A stretch of 64,000 nt of DNA from positions 136,918 through 200,917 of the forward strand of contig MU006095.1 of NCBI GenBank assembly GCA_010093705.1, in the 5' to 3' direction. The DNA comes from Patellaria atrata CBS 101060 (lineage: Eukaryota > Ascomycota > Dothideomycetes > Patellariales > Patellariaceae). Both the position numbers and the translations under genes were made by a program. Positions within the stretch are counted from its first letter, which is position 1; every line of letters starts with the position of its first letter. Below, in pieces: positions 45,050 through 57,900 of this stretch. Under the pieces are notes generated by a model. It was not told the DNA's origin. It saw only the letters and a program-made list of their open reading frames with translations, and did not search any database.

Positions 45050-48000
45050 TCAACTCCCCCTGGTCTTCTTCCACATTGTTGTCAACCCTGACGACCCCGT
45101 CTTCGTGGTGGTCTGTACAACCACCCTGATTGGGGGCACCAGGGTATGCGGCGCTGTTGCCGGTACGGGAACCAGCGTATTCGGCGTGTTGGGGAGGACC
45201 GGCCCCTCAGTGGGGGGCGGCGAGGACGACGCACAAGCAGCGGAGGGTGGTGCGACCTGGTGATGCACCTCCGGCGCCAATGGTGGAATCAGTGATGATT
45301 CCGGAGCGGGCCGTGGTGCTGGCTCCGGTATCGTCACCTCCGCGAACTTGGGTGACGTGGCAGCATTACCTGCTCGTGCGATCCTCCCCAACTCGTTTCC
45401 AAAGATCCAGGGGAAGGAGATCATGGGTGTCTCCTCGAACTTTAGCCTTTCCTCCGCTTCCATCGCCGTTACAGTGTACATGGCGGCAATGAACCTTTCC
45501 ATTTGGCCAAAATCATTTGGCGTACTGGCTCCGGCAGCTTGTGCACACTCTTTGCGTGCTGATTGTCTGAGTTCGCTCATGAGATCCCCCATCTTCTCGA
45601 TGAACCTGTAGTCGCTTCCGGAATAGTTGTGTTGGAGGATAAAGGTCGAAAAGACCTCAAACTCCGTCTTGATACCAGATCGGCGCAACATATTCCGCAT
45701 TTCCGTATCGTAACTTTCTTTCACTGACCTTGCAGCTTCTAGCACTTCTGGCTCGAGATCGAAGGCGTTGAGGATACGGCGGTCAAACGGAAGGGAATAA
45801 TCAGGCTCAAAAGCCTGTTCTTTCGCCCCATCGTACATCATCCCAAGGAATGATTCTGAGTGGTACTTTAGAAAGACAGGTCCAACTAGATAGTGAGGCT
45901 TTTGGCGGACAAAGAGATCTGGATCCATGATTGCTGGTACTCCAGTCTTGGCGAAGTCGACGGCGATGGAGTGGAGGTTTGCAAGCTTGAGGCCTACTTT
46001 AGGTTAGTGACTTGATGGATAGAATAAGGTAGAATACACTTACATTTCTCGTGTGAGACACCAAACGGATCGGTGTTCTTATCAAACCAGGTCAAATGTG
46101 CGTTAGCAATCTGACCAAGGTTGTCCTGCTTCATATACGTGAGAAAGAATTCCTTGGTATCTTCCGTCGTCACAGGATTTGGGAGAATGGGCGATGCGAC
46201 GGAGGTATGCTGCATGGGTTTATGATTCCACTTGGAAGGAGCTGGAACCAGCGATGGGTCCCAGAAGACAAAGTATTCGTCGCCGTCAAGATCTCCACCG
46301 GAGCACATGCTGGGGATGTCTTGGTCACCGGTCTGTGGAAACACGACCACATTCCTGAGATGATTGAGTTCAGGCTTATTAACAGCCCGAACAACGCGAA
46401 TGTCGCCTGGATGCAAGCAAGGGCTGCGCCCTACGATACAGATCCCTTCTATGATTTCATATTTACCATTTTGATCTTGACAAGGAATCTGGAGAAATAT
46501 TTCTGGCAGTGCGGATTCCAACTGCGCGCGGGTTGCATCCTTCAACGTTGCTTTATCCAATGGATAGTAACCTTGTAAGACGGCGCATTCATCCACACAG
46601 CCTAGGACAAAGGCGCTCTTGGGAATAGGTATACGCCCCTTATCCTTTACGAGTTTGAGGCTCCAGGAGTACCAATTTCCGAGAAGAGCTCTGATGAATG
46701 GATCTTGACGCTTCAGGAAGCCATAGGTTACCATGTCGGCGATGAATAATGTCGTCTCGTTTTTGTCAACTTGACGCCGGAGGATCGATACAGCTCTGGC
46801 TTCATCATTCAGAGCGTCGTCTAGACCTCGATATAGAGCCTGCGTCTTGTTGATAAATACCTCTTTCTTGATACCGAGGGTGTAAAGGATGGCCATTATT
46901 TGGCGGTTTAGTGCTGCAATGCCGAAATTCGACACTTTGCAAATATGCAAGCCGGTGAATTTATTCCCGAACTTTTGTTGGCTTGGTCGCACCGCGATCT
47001 CAATGCCAGGCATTTCTAATTGACTCGTATTTCCGTCATCATTTGTTCGTGAATTGTTGCACACAGTGAGAACGCCTTTCCATCCTCCTCCGCACGCACG
47101 GAATTGGACGAGTGAGGGTGGATCAATGAGACCCCACTCATGTGCAATAAGTTTAGCTGTCAACTGTGACATCTTACCAACACCATCTGTGAATAGGACA
47201 CCGTTTCGTTCGATGTCGTGTATATTGTGAACAGTAGCATTGGATCCTACTGTATGAATTGCTCTCGTAGTCGAGAATGCTTGAGCAAGGCGAGCAGCGT
47301 GCTTCGCTACAACCCGCTCATGATCGATGTTCCCAATCCATTTACGAATGTGCTCCGCTGTGATGCCATCGCCGTCTTCATTAGCAAAGAAGTACGCCGA
47401 ATTATCCTTCAACTGAGAATTGCTGAAATGGAGAAATTCATAGACACGGTCGCCGATGCGAATCCCGTTGCGCAAGACATTCTTGATACGCTGTGATAGT
47501 GCGTCGCCATCTCGGTTGTATTGTGCTTGTATACCTGGACTGGTTTGCGCTTCGGTACCTTGACCGTGTTGTCCTATGGCACCTCGACCCTGCTGTCCTC
47601 CGGTACCTCGACCGCGTTGTCCACCGCGTTGTGTTTGGAAATTTCGACCACGATGTGCTCTGGTACCTCGACTACTTTCTGCTTCGGGTTTCCGGTTACG
47701 TAGGTTTAGTTTGCTTTCGCTTTGCTCCTCAGTAAATTTGATTCGGATGAATCTGTCCAGGACACGGCGGAAGTGCCGAAACACATTGTTGGACGTTTCT
47801 AGTGTGGGTGCACACGGCATGAAACGGGTTGGGGTTACAATACCAGACCGGATCCGAACGAATTCCTCCGAAGAAGACTTCCAGACCCTCCGTGCACGTG
47901 TGCCCCGGAGGTGAAACAGCTTGGTCGGGTCCAGTAGCCTGACGTTAGAGGCGACTGCTTGCTCCAGAAGGGATGAAGCTCGTTCGGGTTCCATAGCTTG

Positions 48001-48708
48001 TAACGTTCTCAACCATTCAAGCGTAATGGAGTGTGAGTTAATGACACGCTCACAAAGACAGACCTCTAGCATATACCTCACAGTAAACGGGAGATGGACC
48101 TTTTCTTCGATCATGCTCAAGATCGAGCTATCCTTGTCTACTAGCGGGTGATTTATCAAAGACCAGACTACCGATTGTTGAAGGTCCACCCATTTAACTT
48201 TGTTATCTGACTGGGTGAGAAATGCAGGTGTTAAGCTGTTGATGGCTACAGCAATTTCATTGGGCTTTGGTAGCTCACTCGATCGGGTTAAATCGTATCT
48301 GAAGCACATTGCTTTGCCTATATCGATTTCAACGTTTTCCATTTGGTAACTGAGGGGTTGGGTCATGAGTGGATCTTCATAGGGGGGAAGGTGAGTTATC
48401 CGCTGCCAGTTGAGTTGTTCACGATTCTTAGCAGCCGGCATGGCGAGGTACCGAGGTGGGTTGTCGAGGGCTAGGGTCAAAGTATTGCTGTTGATTGAAC
48501 CGTATATAATGTCATACGCGTGTATCTCGATCATGTAAGACATCCCTTCTCGTGAAAATGTAAACCGAAGCCCGCGTGCCACGAAGTCAACCTGGAGAAT
48601 CATGGGAGTGAGACCAGCAGTGTTCACTGCATCGACCGTAGCCACATTCATGATCACATTGAGAGCAATCTGTCTCCCAAAGGAGAGGCGAGCGCCTTGA
48701 AGGTTCAT
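45050..48708 (-). CDS. RNA-dependent RNA polymerase of the RNA-silencing type (QDE-1/SAD-1 family)
   Basis: Two exons (48708-46044, 45993-45050) encode 1202 residues from the first ATG. The cellular RdRP makes double-stranded RNA from aberrant or single-stranded RNA for Dicer in quelling or meiotic silencing. The catalytic motif DLDGD is at 806-810 within CSGGDLDGDEYFVFWDP. Upstream are VLFTDGVGKMS, VQFRACGGGWKGVL and FVLGCVDECAVLQGYYPL, all standard for the family. A repeat-derived Arg/Gly/Gln-rich insertion occupies about 340-400, between the N-terminal domain and the catalytic double-barrel. The C-terminal 100 residues are Pro/Ala-rich. The true N-terminus is uncertain: open frame continues 18 codons above the ATG to an acceptor-like TATAGACAG, so a 5' exon is likely. 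The intron at 46043-45994 restores the frame of SHEKCLKLANLHSIAVDFAKTG. The gene is cellular, not viral. Confidence 0.93.
47530..47661. repeat. In-frame 24-bp tandem repeat inside the RdRP coding region
   Basis: Three clear 24-base units at 47554-47577, 47578-47601 and 47602-47625, each GGTACCTCGACCGCGTTGTC-like, with diverged units on both sides. On the coding strand each unit encodes an octapeptide of the type GGQQGRGA or GGQRGRGT. Confidence 0.88.
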
Positions 48709-51700
48709 CGGCTTGAGCTCTGCTGGAGTTATTGGCTTTTCGTTGGGCGGTATCGCCTGTCTATAGAGTAGCTAAAAGCGAATCAGCTTTAGAAGCAAGA
48801 GAAGGTTGTGGATTCTTCAAGGATTGTTTGTTTCGTGGTTTGTTGAGTACCGGAGACGTAGAAGAAGGAAATGAGGTGACAAAAAAGAAAGGAAGGAAGA
48901 AGGAAAGGAGGGAAAGAGAGGGCTTTATGCTTAAAGAAGCAAGGAGCGAGCGGCGGATAAGGAAATACGCGTGCAGGTAGTCATGTAATGGTTGCTTTTG
49001 CAGGTGCAGGTGGAATGGCACTCGTGAGCTACTGCGCGCGAGTTCGGCGTTGAGTGTCGTCTAACGAGGAGATGTTCTCTAGGACTATAGCAGCATACAA
49101 AGGATGGATGATGAAGAAAAATAGAACAATAGAGGTATAAATGTGCTTACCTGATCCATCATTGCCGTCTGTTGAATGTTGAAGGTATGTGATGGGAAGA
49201 ACAAATAGAAGTAAGGTAGATGTTGATGTTTGCGCTGCCTGAGAGGAAAACGCCAAGACATCAATTCTAGTACAAACTTGAACCATCTATCCAACCGAAG
49301 ATCGGGATGGTGGTATTTCTTCGTGCTCTACTCTTGAATTACATAGCCTTTCGTTTTTATGGATGAGGTAGATATTGCCAGAAGGGACCCCATACCGAAG
49401 AACAAAACAAACCCCACGACGTGGAGTCCACGGATAAAAATCAATTTCGACAGAACCAGAAATTTGTTAATAGATGAAATTCTATAGCAGATATGGAATT
49501 TCGTAAGAATTTAAACATCCAGACCGAGACAGTGTGCACCAGAACTTAGTTGAGGAAACAAGCCGTCCACTCGATTGCGATCAAAAATCTGTTTCTATCC
49601 ATGCTTTGAGGTGCTATCAAGACTTGTATCGTAAGTCAAGGCTGAAAGAACCTTTTAATCGGAAGACTTTCTACGTACCATTTCTGTTCATAACTGGTTA
49701 TAGTGAAGTACTGACCTATCCGAGAACGGCAGGTTCGGCTCGAAGTTTCATACTACCAACCTAGTAGATCTGACTGAGTGCGATTTCTAGTACCGATTTA
49801 AGCTAATCCCCGTCTTCATAGATAGTAAAGCCATAAACTAGATTCTTCCTTCTCCCTGGTCGATCCAACCGCTCTGGTCGAACAGCAGTGTCGCCACTCG
49901 CAATGATCGACATACCATCTTATCGGTAAATAGCAAATCAAGCTGGACGTACTTCCGGCCTCTCGATATTCGGTCTGTTACGCAAAGCACATAGCTCCGC
50001 TGAGCCCCTACTCCTCTCTTAAAAGGACTCAAACCGCGCGACACCTTGTCATTGCACCAAAATAAGGTCAAATTTTGATACAATCACAGGGATGGGTGTT
50101 GGGCAGAGAAACTTTTAAAATAAACAACCCCTTAACAAGGTGGCCAGGGAGCTTTTCAATCTAGTTTTATATCGTGCGAATGACGCAGAGTCGAGAAAAA
50201 GAGAAGACTGTACGGAGCATTGAAGGTTATGCATCGATATATGCACAAGAAGTGGCTGGAGTTTTGAAAGAGGTAGTCTCTTCGGCAATAGCTATCCCAT
50301 GAGAACAGAAGAGTATCTATAGTTCCAGTTAACTGGGAGTACCAATAAGAGATGGAAACAATTGAGATACCTACTGAAAAGTAGCTATTTTGAGCATACA
50401 ATGCCCATTTCGGCACGAATGAAAAAATCTACCTTGGAGGCGTTCATATCTAATACTAGATGTCATAGCCTAATGGCCACATCATTGTGTAAAATGACGG
50501 TCGTCAATTGCTAGTTTGGAAAGGACGAACTGATCCAATACATAAAGCGTACTGTCCGGTTACGATATCGCGTTACTGGCATTCGATCACTGAGATGCAT
50601 TTGCCTCATCCCGGTTTTCGACGACCCGTATCAATGTCACATAAGCATTGGCAGCTTTATTTACCCTTCGTTTCAAGCATGGCGTACCATTTGGCTCATT
50701 TATGCCTGGGGCGGACACTATAATTTATATATTGTTTTGCTTGATAAACCGTTGCCGTGGAGAAAGAGTCGCCCATCCTCTTGTTATGGGGTTATTACGG
50801 ATTAGACCATGGTTGCTCCGTATCCGTTGTAATTAAATGGTGCTTGTTACAATGTAACCAATCTCCTCGGTTAGGCTACTCAGTTGTTACTAGAACTTCG
50901 AGTATGGAAGGCCTATGGCCATCCTGTTAACATGTTGAGATTGAGTCGAACCTATACCGAAGGAGGGGTGTAAACGGCAGGGATAAAAGAGATACGATAT
51001 GATACATTTTAAATTATCTCCTTAACGGCAGCACCGATTCATTCTTATTTTGTAAGGGAGTTTGCTATATATTTCTGGATATCCTGCTCTTCAAAACCGC
51101 AAATGGTATTCCCAACTCCTCAGAAGGTAGAGTGCGAAATATTCCAGGCCATTAAAGGTGTACGTCCTTATATCGAAGTCCCGTTGATATGGATGAGAAG
51201 AACACATTCAGTTTAGCGAGTTGTGGTGTACGTTTTGTTTTTCCTGTCTGCCATGTTCCCCTTGAGAGTCGTAAGAGGAAAATTGCTGATATTGTCTTAA
51301 TGGTTCCTAGTCCTGCTGCCATCGAAGTGGTGTTCTTCTAATCATACTGATTCCTTTGGGGAGAGCAATCCCAGATCACTACCGGGAAGGTTCGTGGTGA
51401 GATGAGTAATGCCACATCGGTCTCATCGCACTGAATTCCTGCTATGGTAATCTAATTCGGAACCAATCATGACCATGTAGTCGAAAAGAATCCCGGGATC
51501 ACTAGAAACCTTCTAAAGAGGTCGGCTTAAAACTGGACATGTCGCTCGAAGGATACCAAATCCAGGCTTGATCGATTCTTCTAGATCCCTACGTGGGAGC
51601 GTTTCGAGTGGTAGTAAAGGGTCACATCGCTCCTTTGTTCCATATCGTCCACTCCCGCATTTTATCTTCCAATTTTTACGAAGTATTAGTTGTATCCCCC

Positions 51701-53190
51701 ACCACCGCAAACACAGAGGGACCTAGAGCAGGGTTGTAGGTGCTGCGGCACAGACAACTGCAAGTGTCCAGAGGAGTCGACACGTATGACCTTTTGTGTA
51801 TTACGCATGAGGTCTTCTACTTACTAGTAGAATGTCTCAATAAATCCTGACTTGTTCAAACAGACGGAGCTCCGAAGTGTATCTCGTGTCGTCCACTTTG
51901 ATGTCTGGCTTCATGTTGACGTCGGACGGCGTGATGAAAACTCTGTCACGGAATATTCCTCATACATTAGCGAAAGGCTCTGCATCAATTCCTTTGCAGG
52001 AGTAGTTCCAATGCAGTCGGTTCTGCAATGCGGGAGTACCTGTGCATGGTGTGGAGGAAATTTCGTATCCCGAACCGCCAGGACCCAGTCACCCACGTGT
52101 GTTCAGTCAAAAGTCTGAGAAACAACGTAAGCGGCTCTCACAGCCTTGATGATTTTAAGTTTTGTGGCTTTCTCATAAGAGGAGGCCATCGGTAGGCTGG
52201 ATTGATAGAGGTACTGGACGAGCGCTGAGCGGGGGAGTCGGGAATGCAAGAGAGTTGCGTTACGGAGTACTAATGAGTCCCTAACGTCAAGAAATCATGC
52301 CAAAGAAGCAGCCAGCTTCCTGGCTTGCTAGGTTGAGGATCCCAAAGGACCCGTTGTTATCCATAATCTCCTTGTCTGCCAATAGGGAATTACTTTGTTT
52401 TGCTTTTGGTGCGTTGGAGTTGCTCTGTAGTTGGGCTATCGGGAAGTGTTATTTTTTCTGGAACTTTTGTTCGTGGAGATAACGACAACTTTTCGCTTCA
52501 CCACTCCCAGGGGTAGACCGAGCTACAGTAAGGTAAATCCATTACCCACGAACAACGAGCACCGATATGAATGATCGACATATCCACGTTTATGGAGATT
52601 TCTATCGCTCAGAGGATGCACCACTCTGCTGATCGTCAAGAGGTGTGCGGTATTTCTTGAGACTCGAACGGACACGGAGAGGAACAGCCAAGGGATACCG
52701 AGGGAGCAACGCTATTACTCGCATGAAGAACAGCCATTACCGGATGGGAGGCTGTAAGAGGTTACAAGAGACTACGAAGATGGTCACTAGAGTCAACGAG
52801 GAAGCCCATAAGCCAGCCACGTTGCGCTACAGATGTGGGATGGTGATGATGGGCAAACCAGGAACCCCACACGCTTTTCAAGGCGATGCATATACTTTTC
52901 GGCAGAACCAGCATGTGGGAATTTACAATAGGTAATCGTATCGACAATCGGGCTACACATTTCATACTGGCGTACTCTCTATTCGCCTCGATTCCGCGTC
53001 TGCGGCCACCGTTCGCCTTCCTTAGACGCCGCCTCACCGCTTGTTGGGCCAGACATTGGAGCGGAAAAGGATAACCAAATCTGTGAGAAGGAATCTGAGG
53101 ATTTCTGCGGAAATTGAAGCAAAAAGAGGCGGCGTCTGGAAGAGGTGGAAAAGAAAAGTTGCAGCCGTTGGACGGTTGCAAGTTTGCTTC
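48709..53190. other. Long gene-poor stretch
   Basis: About 4.5 kb. The part next to the RdRP (48709-49300) may hold its 5' exon and leader. Beyond that only short open frames on both strands occur, none recognised. One TACGGAGTA lies at 52261. No transposon ends or RNA genes are seen. Confidence 0.45.
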
Positions 53191-53191
53191 C

Positions 53192-53621
53192 GTAGTTCTT
53201 CTGTAGAACTATAACTGTGTAGAACTATTATAGTTCTAGTTCGAGTACTTTGTAGTGCTGTACAAGGACGCCCATACAGGTAAACCATGTCATAAAGATC
53301 TAGAATTAATCGAGCGCCTCAACAGATCTTCCCCCAAACCGGCAACCGAATGCAGCTTGCCATACCTACAGTACGCATATCGCCCATGGACGGGAAGGAA
53401 AATTTCACGCTCACTACTACCAACTTCGGGAGTTTTTGGAGTTCTTTTTTTCAGTACCTGAGAGATGTTCCCCTGTCACGTTTTAGTGGCACTATCCGAA
53501 ATTCCATACGTACGGAGTACATTCCTACATTAGGTTATACAGGTACAGTACCAGTATGGTGAATGGCCAAGCATATCTCCTCTTCTTAGAACTAGAACTA
53601 GTTACTCCGTATGGTTCTAGT
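53192..53621. repeat. Possible small inverted-repeat element (MITE-like)
   Basis: TAGAACTA and its complement TAGTTCTA occur repeatedly at both ends: at 53192 (variant), 53204, 53220 and 53231 on the left, and at 53587, 53593 and 53614 (variant) on the right. The best outer match is TAGTTCTAGTTC (53231) against its complement at 53589-53600. Two TACGGAGTA/TACTCCGTA copies lie inside (53511 and 53603). No coding capacity. No target-site duplication was identified. Confidence 0.4.
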
Positions 53622-54545
53622 TCCCTCTCCACCTGAACAGAAATATAGCATACTTCTAGCATCATCACCTGTCATCCCGAAAAGAGCACAAGACGGTCGT
53701 CACGCGACAGCAGCTCAGCAAAGTCGCACTCGATTTGATTAGTTCTAATTGATTACTACATTCTCACCGCATACATACTAGCCCACCACTTTGACGTTTG
53801 ATGACAAGCTCTTACAGTCTTACAGCTTGTCGTTACATGAGGCCGGCCTTTCTTCCTCGCAAGTCTAATCCTAAGTTCTAGCCTTCAAAAATATTTCCCC
53901 CCAATTACGGACGTCAAGCCGCAAAATCTTCAGCATTTTTGACACACATGGATGACCATGTTATATTTCCCCGCAACTTTTTTGCTTCTTCGACCCCTGC
54001 AGCTGATCATGCAGCCCTTTTTCCTTGTATCTGTATATTTTTTTTTTTTGGCGTGCGAGTAGTAATAGTGGTTTAGGGGAAACTAGTAAGTTGGAGGTGC
54101 CGCACGCTGAACAGTGTGAAAATGAGGTCAACCCATAGTCAAGTCTGACGAGTATCCAATCGTCAAATGACAAGCAATTCCCGCACTCACTGCGTGCTGT
54201 CATCACAAACACTTCCATTCGTACAAAACCTTTGCCCCATTACCCCTTTACACGGGTCAAACGCAAGTTAAAAATTTATGAGGAGGTTGCGCCAAATGCG
54301 TTTAAACCCAAAACCATCCGCCCCCCCTCCCCCGGCCTGTGAATTCGACTGTCCCGCTATCCGGCCCATATATCAAGCTTGAAGGCGCCGTCGTCCGTTC
54401 TTGCAAAGACTAAACTCGAGCTACATATGGCACATTCACTACCTAGGAGATAGATGGCTTTCGTGAGTCGTCGTGAGATCTACCTACACGTCGGAAATCT
54501 TTCCAATTCTTGCCTGCGCTTTGGCAACTATCATAAGAGACGATC
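53622..54545. other. Promoter side of D-lactate dehydrogenase, nothing further recognised
   Basis: About 920 bases, with a T run at 54038-54049 and pyrimidine-rich text near 54320. No gene recognised. Confidence 0.45.
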
Positions 54546-56727
54546 ATGTTTAAAGTCAACATGTTACGCTCGGCAAGATCGTTAACCAGGCCTCTGATCG
54601 CTTCACCGAGGTGGGGTTTCGTCAGGAAGCAATCATCTGCGGGGCAACGTTTCAACGGAACCGTTTCAGCTCAGAAATCGTTCTGGACGGCCGGTCGTGT
54701 GCTTCTCCTTACTGCATTTTCAGGGTCCCTCACCTACCTGTACGGAATAAATGATTCTTCCCGATTCCGCTTCCAGACGCCGTGGTCATATTCTTCATTA
54801 CATCCTCGTTATGGCTCGAAGAAGGAGATGGAAAAGGTATAATGAGACGAATCCTGAATTCTGCATCATCATCATCATCATCATCATCATCATATATACT
54901 TATTACACGGTAGGCAATAGACGACCTAAGGTTCATTCTTGGGGAAGATGCAATTAGTACCGACGACGAGGATCTACGTATGCATGGTTACTCAGAATGG
55001 TCCTCAATAAACATCGATCAATTGCCCGTGGCTGTCGCATACCCTAAATCCACAGAGGAGGTTTCACAGATCGCTAAAGTGTGCCACAAATACAAAGTGC
55101 CAATGAGTAAACAAAAGTCGAGTACACTACGCGCATAATATAGATTTTAACCTTGATCTAGTTCCCTATTCCGGTGGTTCGAGTCTCGAGGCAAATTTCT
55201 CGGCCCCTTATGGGGGGATGAGCATCGATTTTACACATATGGATCAAATTATTGAATTACATGCAGATGAGTGAGCAGAAATCTGCCATATTGACGTCTT
55301 GTCTCTATTCTAACCTATCACTTTAGCATGGATGTTGTGGTCCAACCTTCAGTACCCTGGATGAGTCTCAATGAGCAGATCAAAACCTCTGGACTATTCT
55401 TTCCTGTCGATCCAGGACCGTCTGTGAGTTGTGGAACCATTGTATTTCGTAATTGGCCGGTTTACTTATGAATCTTAGGCGAGAATAGGTGGGATGGTGG
55501 GAACGAGCTGCAGGTATAAACTAAGATAGAGCAAAAAATTTCAAACCTGGTGGATTGACGATTGCTTCTAGTGGTACCAACGCTGTAAGGTATGGGACAA
55601 TGAAGGATTGGGTCATCAATCTTACTGTCGTACTTGCGGATGGGAAGATCATAAAGACGAGGCGGAGACCTCGGTAAGAAACCAAGGAAGTATACATCGT
55701 TTCAGTACTGACGATCCTAGAAAATCCGCTGCCGGTTACAATCTTACGAATCTATTCATCGGATCGGAAGGCACACTCGGGATCGTCACAGAGATTACAC
55801 TCAAGCTAGCAGTGGTTCCACAAGAGACCAGTGTAGCGGTCGTCACTTTTCCAACAATCCGCGATGCTGCAGCCGCAGCTTCAAAGATAATGCGTACCGG
55901 CATTCCAGTTGCAGCTATGGAGATAATGGATGAGGTGCAAATGAGCGTAGTTAATCGATCTGGATCAACATCGAAGAAATGGAAGGAGGTCCCTACGATG
56001 TTCTTCAAGTGAGTCTATTTGTACGATTCAAGTCAATCAGATACGTTTACTAAACATATCTAGATTCTCTGGAACCAACGGAGGGGTGAGTTGTACAAAA
56101 ATCAGGTAACGGTTGGTCAAAACTAACTATTTTTTTATAGGTCAAGGAGAATATCAAAATGGTGAAAGAGATCACGAAACAACACAAGAGTGGAGATTTT
56201 GAGTTTGCCTTAGGGGCAGAGGAACAAAGAACATTATGGTCCGCGAGAAAGGAGTCTTTATGGAGTATGCTTGCTCTTCGCAAAGAAGGGTTGGAAGTGT
56301 GGTCTACAGATGTTGCGGTTCCATTATCTCGACTCCCGGACATAATAGGTAAGTCTGGGCAATATCTTCATCTACACTAGCTAACAAAATCACTATAGAA
56401 GTCTCAAAAAAGGAAATGGATGATCTAGGTCTCTTCGCTAGCATATTAGGCCACATCGGAGATGGCAACTTCCACGAGAGCATCCTCTACGACAGTAAGA
56501 ATCCCAAAGAGCGAGCTGCCGTGGAAAAGTGTATACACGATATGGTCGACAGAGCGCTGGAGATGGAAGGAACTTGCACAGGGGAACATGGCATCGGACT
56601 GGGCAAGAAAAACTCCCTCGTCAAGGAACTCGGCCTAGACACCATCGGCGTGATGAAAAGCATCAAGGGGGCTCTGGATCCATACTGGCTCATGAATCCC
56701 GGGAAGATTATGGATTTACCTGCATGA
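54546..56727 (+). CDS. DLD1: D-lactate dehydrogenase (cytochrome), mitochondrial
   Basis: Ten exons (54546-54836, 54914-55106, 55162-55270, 55327-55423, 55479-55513, 55572-55673, 55721-56008, 56064-56085, 56141-56348, 56399-56727) encode 557 residues. The FAD enzyme oxidises D-lactate to pyruvate and passes electrons to cytochrome c. The first exon encodes a mitochondrial presequence and a hydrophobic anchor ([19 protein letters not shown]), as in yeast Dld1. The FAD-binding domain shows [42 protein letters not shown] and [14 protein letters not shown]. The C-terminal cap has the metal-site motif GHIGDGNFH and GEHGIGLGK, and the end [10 protein letters not shown] is typical. All nine introns are 48-77 bases; exon 8 is only 22 bases, and the exon lengths sum to 558 codons. 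The first intron contains an ATC trinucleotide run (54864-54893). Confidence 0.95.
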
Positions 56728-57360
56728 TTCGTGGAGTCTTGTATTTTCTTCTTCGCTCTAGCATCATGGGGCATGACGGCTGGCGGTCTCATTTAATTAT
56801 CTTTTTTCTCTTTTCAGCGGGCTTTTCCAGCATTTACATATCGGGGAGGCTATAGTCAACTTTACAAATGTATCATGAGAGCGAGGTTTTTTCGCTTCGA
56901 GTTTATAACATCTATTTCCAAGTCCTCCAGAATTAATTATCCCAAACCAACAATTACGTCTAAATTGTTGCCCCGTTGTCACTATCACATGTCCAAACCC
57001 ATCTACTCCTCACCGCCATCCCTGTCTCCTAAATTTTATTTCCTGTATGCAGGTTCGTTTTTTCGGAGTACGGAAAGCAAAACACATACACACACACACA
57101 CACGCGCACGCACCCCTGGTATTTAACCCCCACGCCGCTAGGTTAGTTTGATCTGCAGAAAGATCGCATCTTGATCTTCGGATCTAGGCTTCGGCGAGGC
57201 TGAATTCGGCAGCTGAATCTGTGGCTAACCTTGTCGTGGGAAGAATTGGAAAGGCAAGTAGGGTAGGGCCGATGTGAGACGGGGACATACACGTGCCTGA
57301 TGCTCCGAGGTCGGTTGGGAGTTGGGATTCGGTCTCCTCGGTGGGTTCTCCGGCTTATGT
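56728..57360. other. Intergenic stretch, 3' flank of D-lactate dehydrogenase
   Basis: Contains a CA dinucleotide run at 57083-57103. No gene recognised. Confidence 0.5.
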
Positions 57361-57900
57361 CATAGTCTTCACTTACCGCGACTGTGTTCGCGAGATCGGA
57401 AAGTGAACTTTCACCACTTCATCTAAAAAAAATGAAGTTGTACATGAATCGACGGCATTTTTTTTTTTTTTGGCAGGAATACGGATCACAGTTTGGATGT
57501 GAAATATTCCTAGACGTTAAGCAAATGACAAAAAAATTTCACGGCGTTTTATAAAGAATTTCCTGAGGACTTTTCTGTGCCAAGATGTCTGATACTGTAC
57601 CCTAGCGGGGAGCACCTCGTTCTCCGGCTTAGTCATCGAGGCTTGAGACCGGTTGCCTTAGGGCAGCGCGACTTCATTCGCGTGATCGCGACTCTGCCAG
57701 AACTCAGAAAGTGAACTTTCACTACCTCATAGCAAAATATTATAACGTACATGGATCTGCAGGATTTTTGGGCAGAATTATAGATAGCTGTATGGGTTTG
57801 AAATATTCCTTTTTCTGTGCCAAGCCATCGGATATCGTAGGGTTCGTGCCCCAGTTCTAGTCTTGGCAAGAATCACTTCCAGGCTTAGTCACGTGTACTT
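57361..57900. repeat. Diverged tandem duplication upstream of ribosomal protein S4
   Basis: Two diverged copies share four landmarks in the same order: a GCGACT...TTCGCG segment (57378 and 57668), AAAGTGAACTTTCAC (57400 and 57708), GAAATATTCCT (57501 and 57800) and TTTTCTGTGCCAAG (57571 and 57811), then GGCTTAGTCA (57628 and 57882). AAAGTGAACTTT is an inverted repeat (AAAGT/ACTTT) kept in both copies. Confidence 0.7.

Noticed and set aside
45130-45611. Plus-strand open frames over the RdRP 3' end
   Set aside because: Antisense shadows of the proline-rich C-terminal exon.
50885-50905. tRNA B-box-like AGGTTCGACTC on the minus strand
   Set aside because: No matching A box or foldable acceptor and anticodon stems at the right distance.
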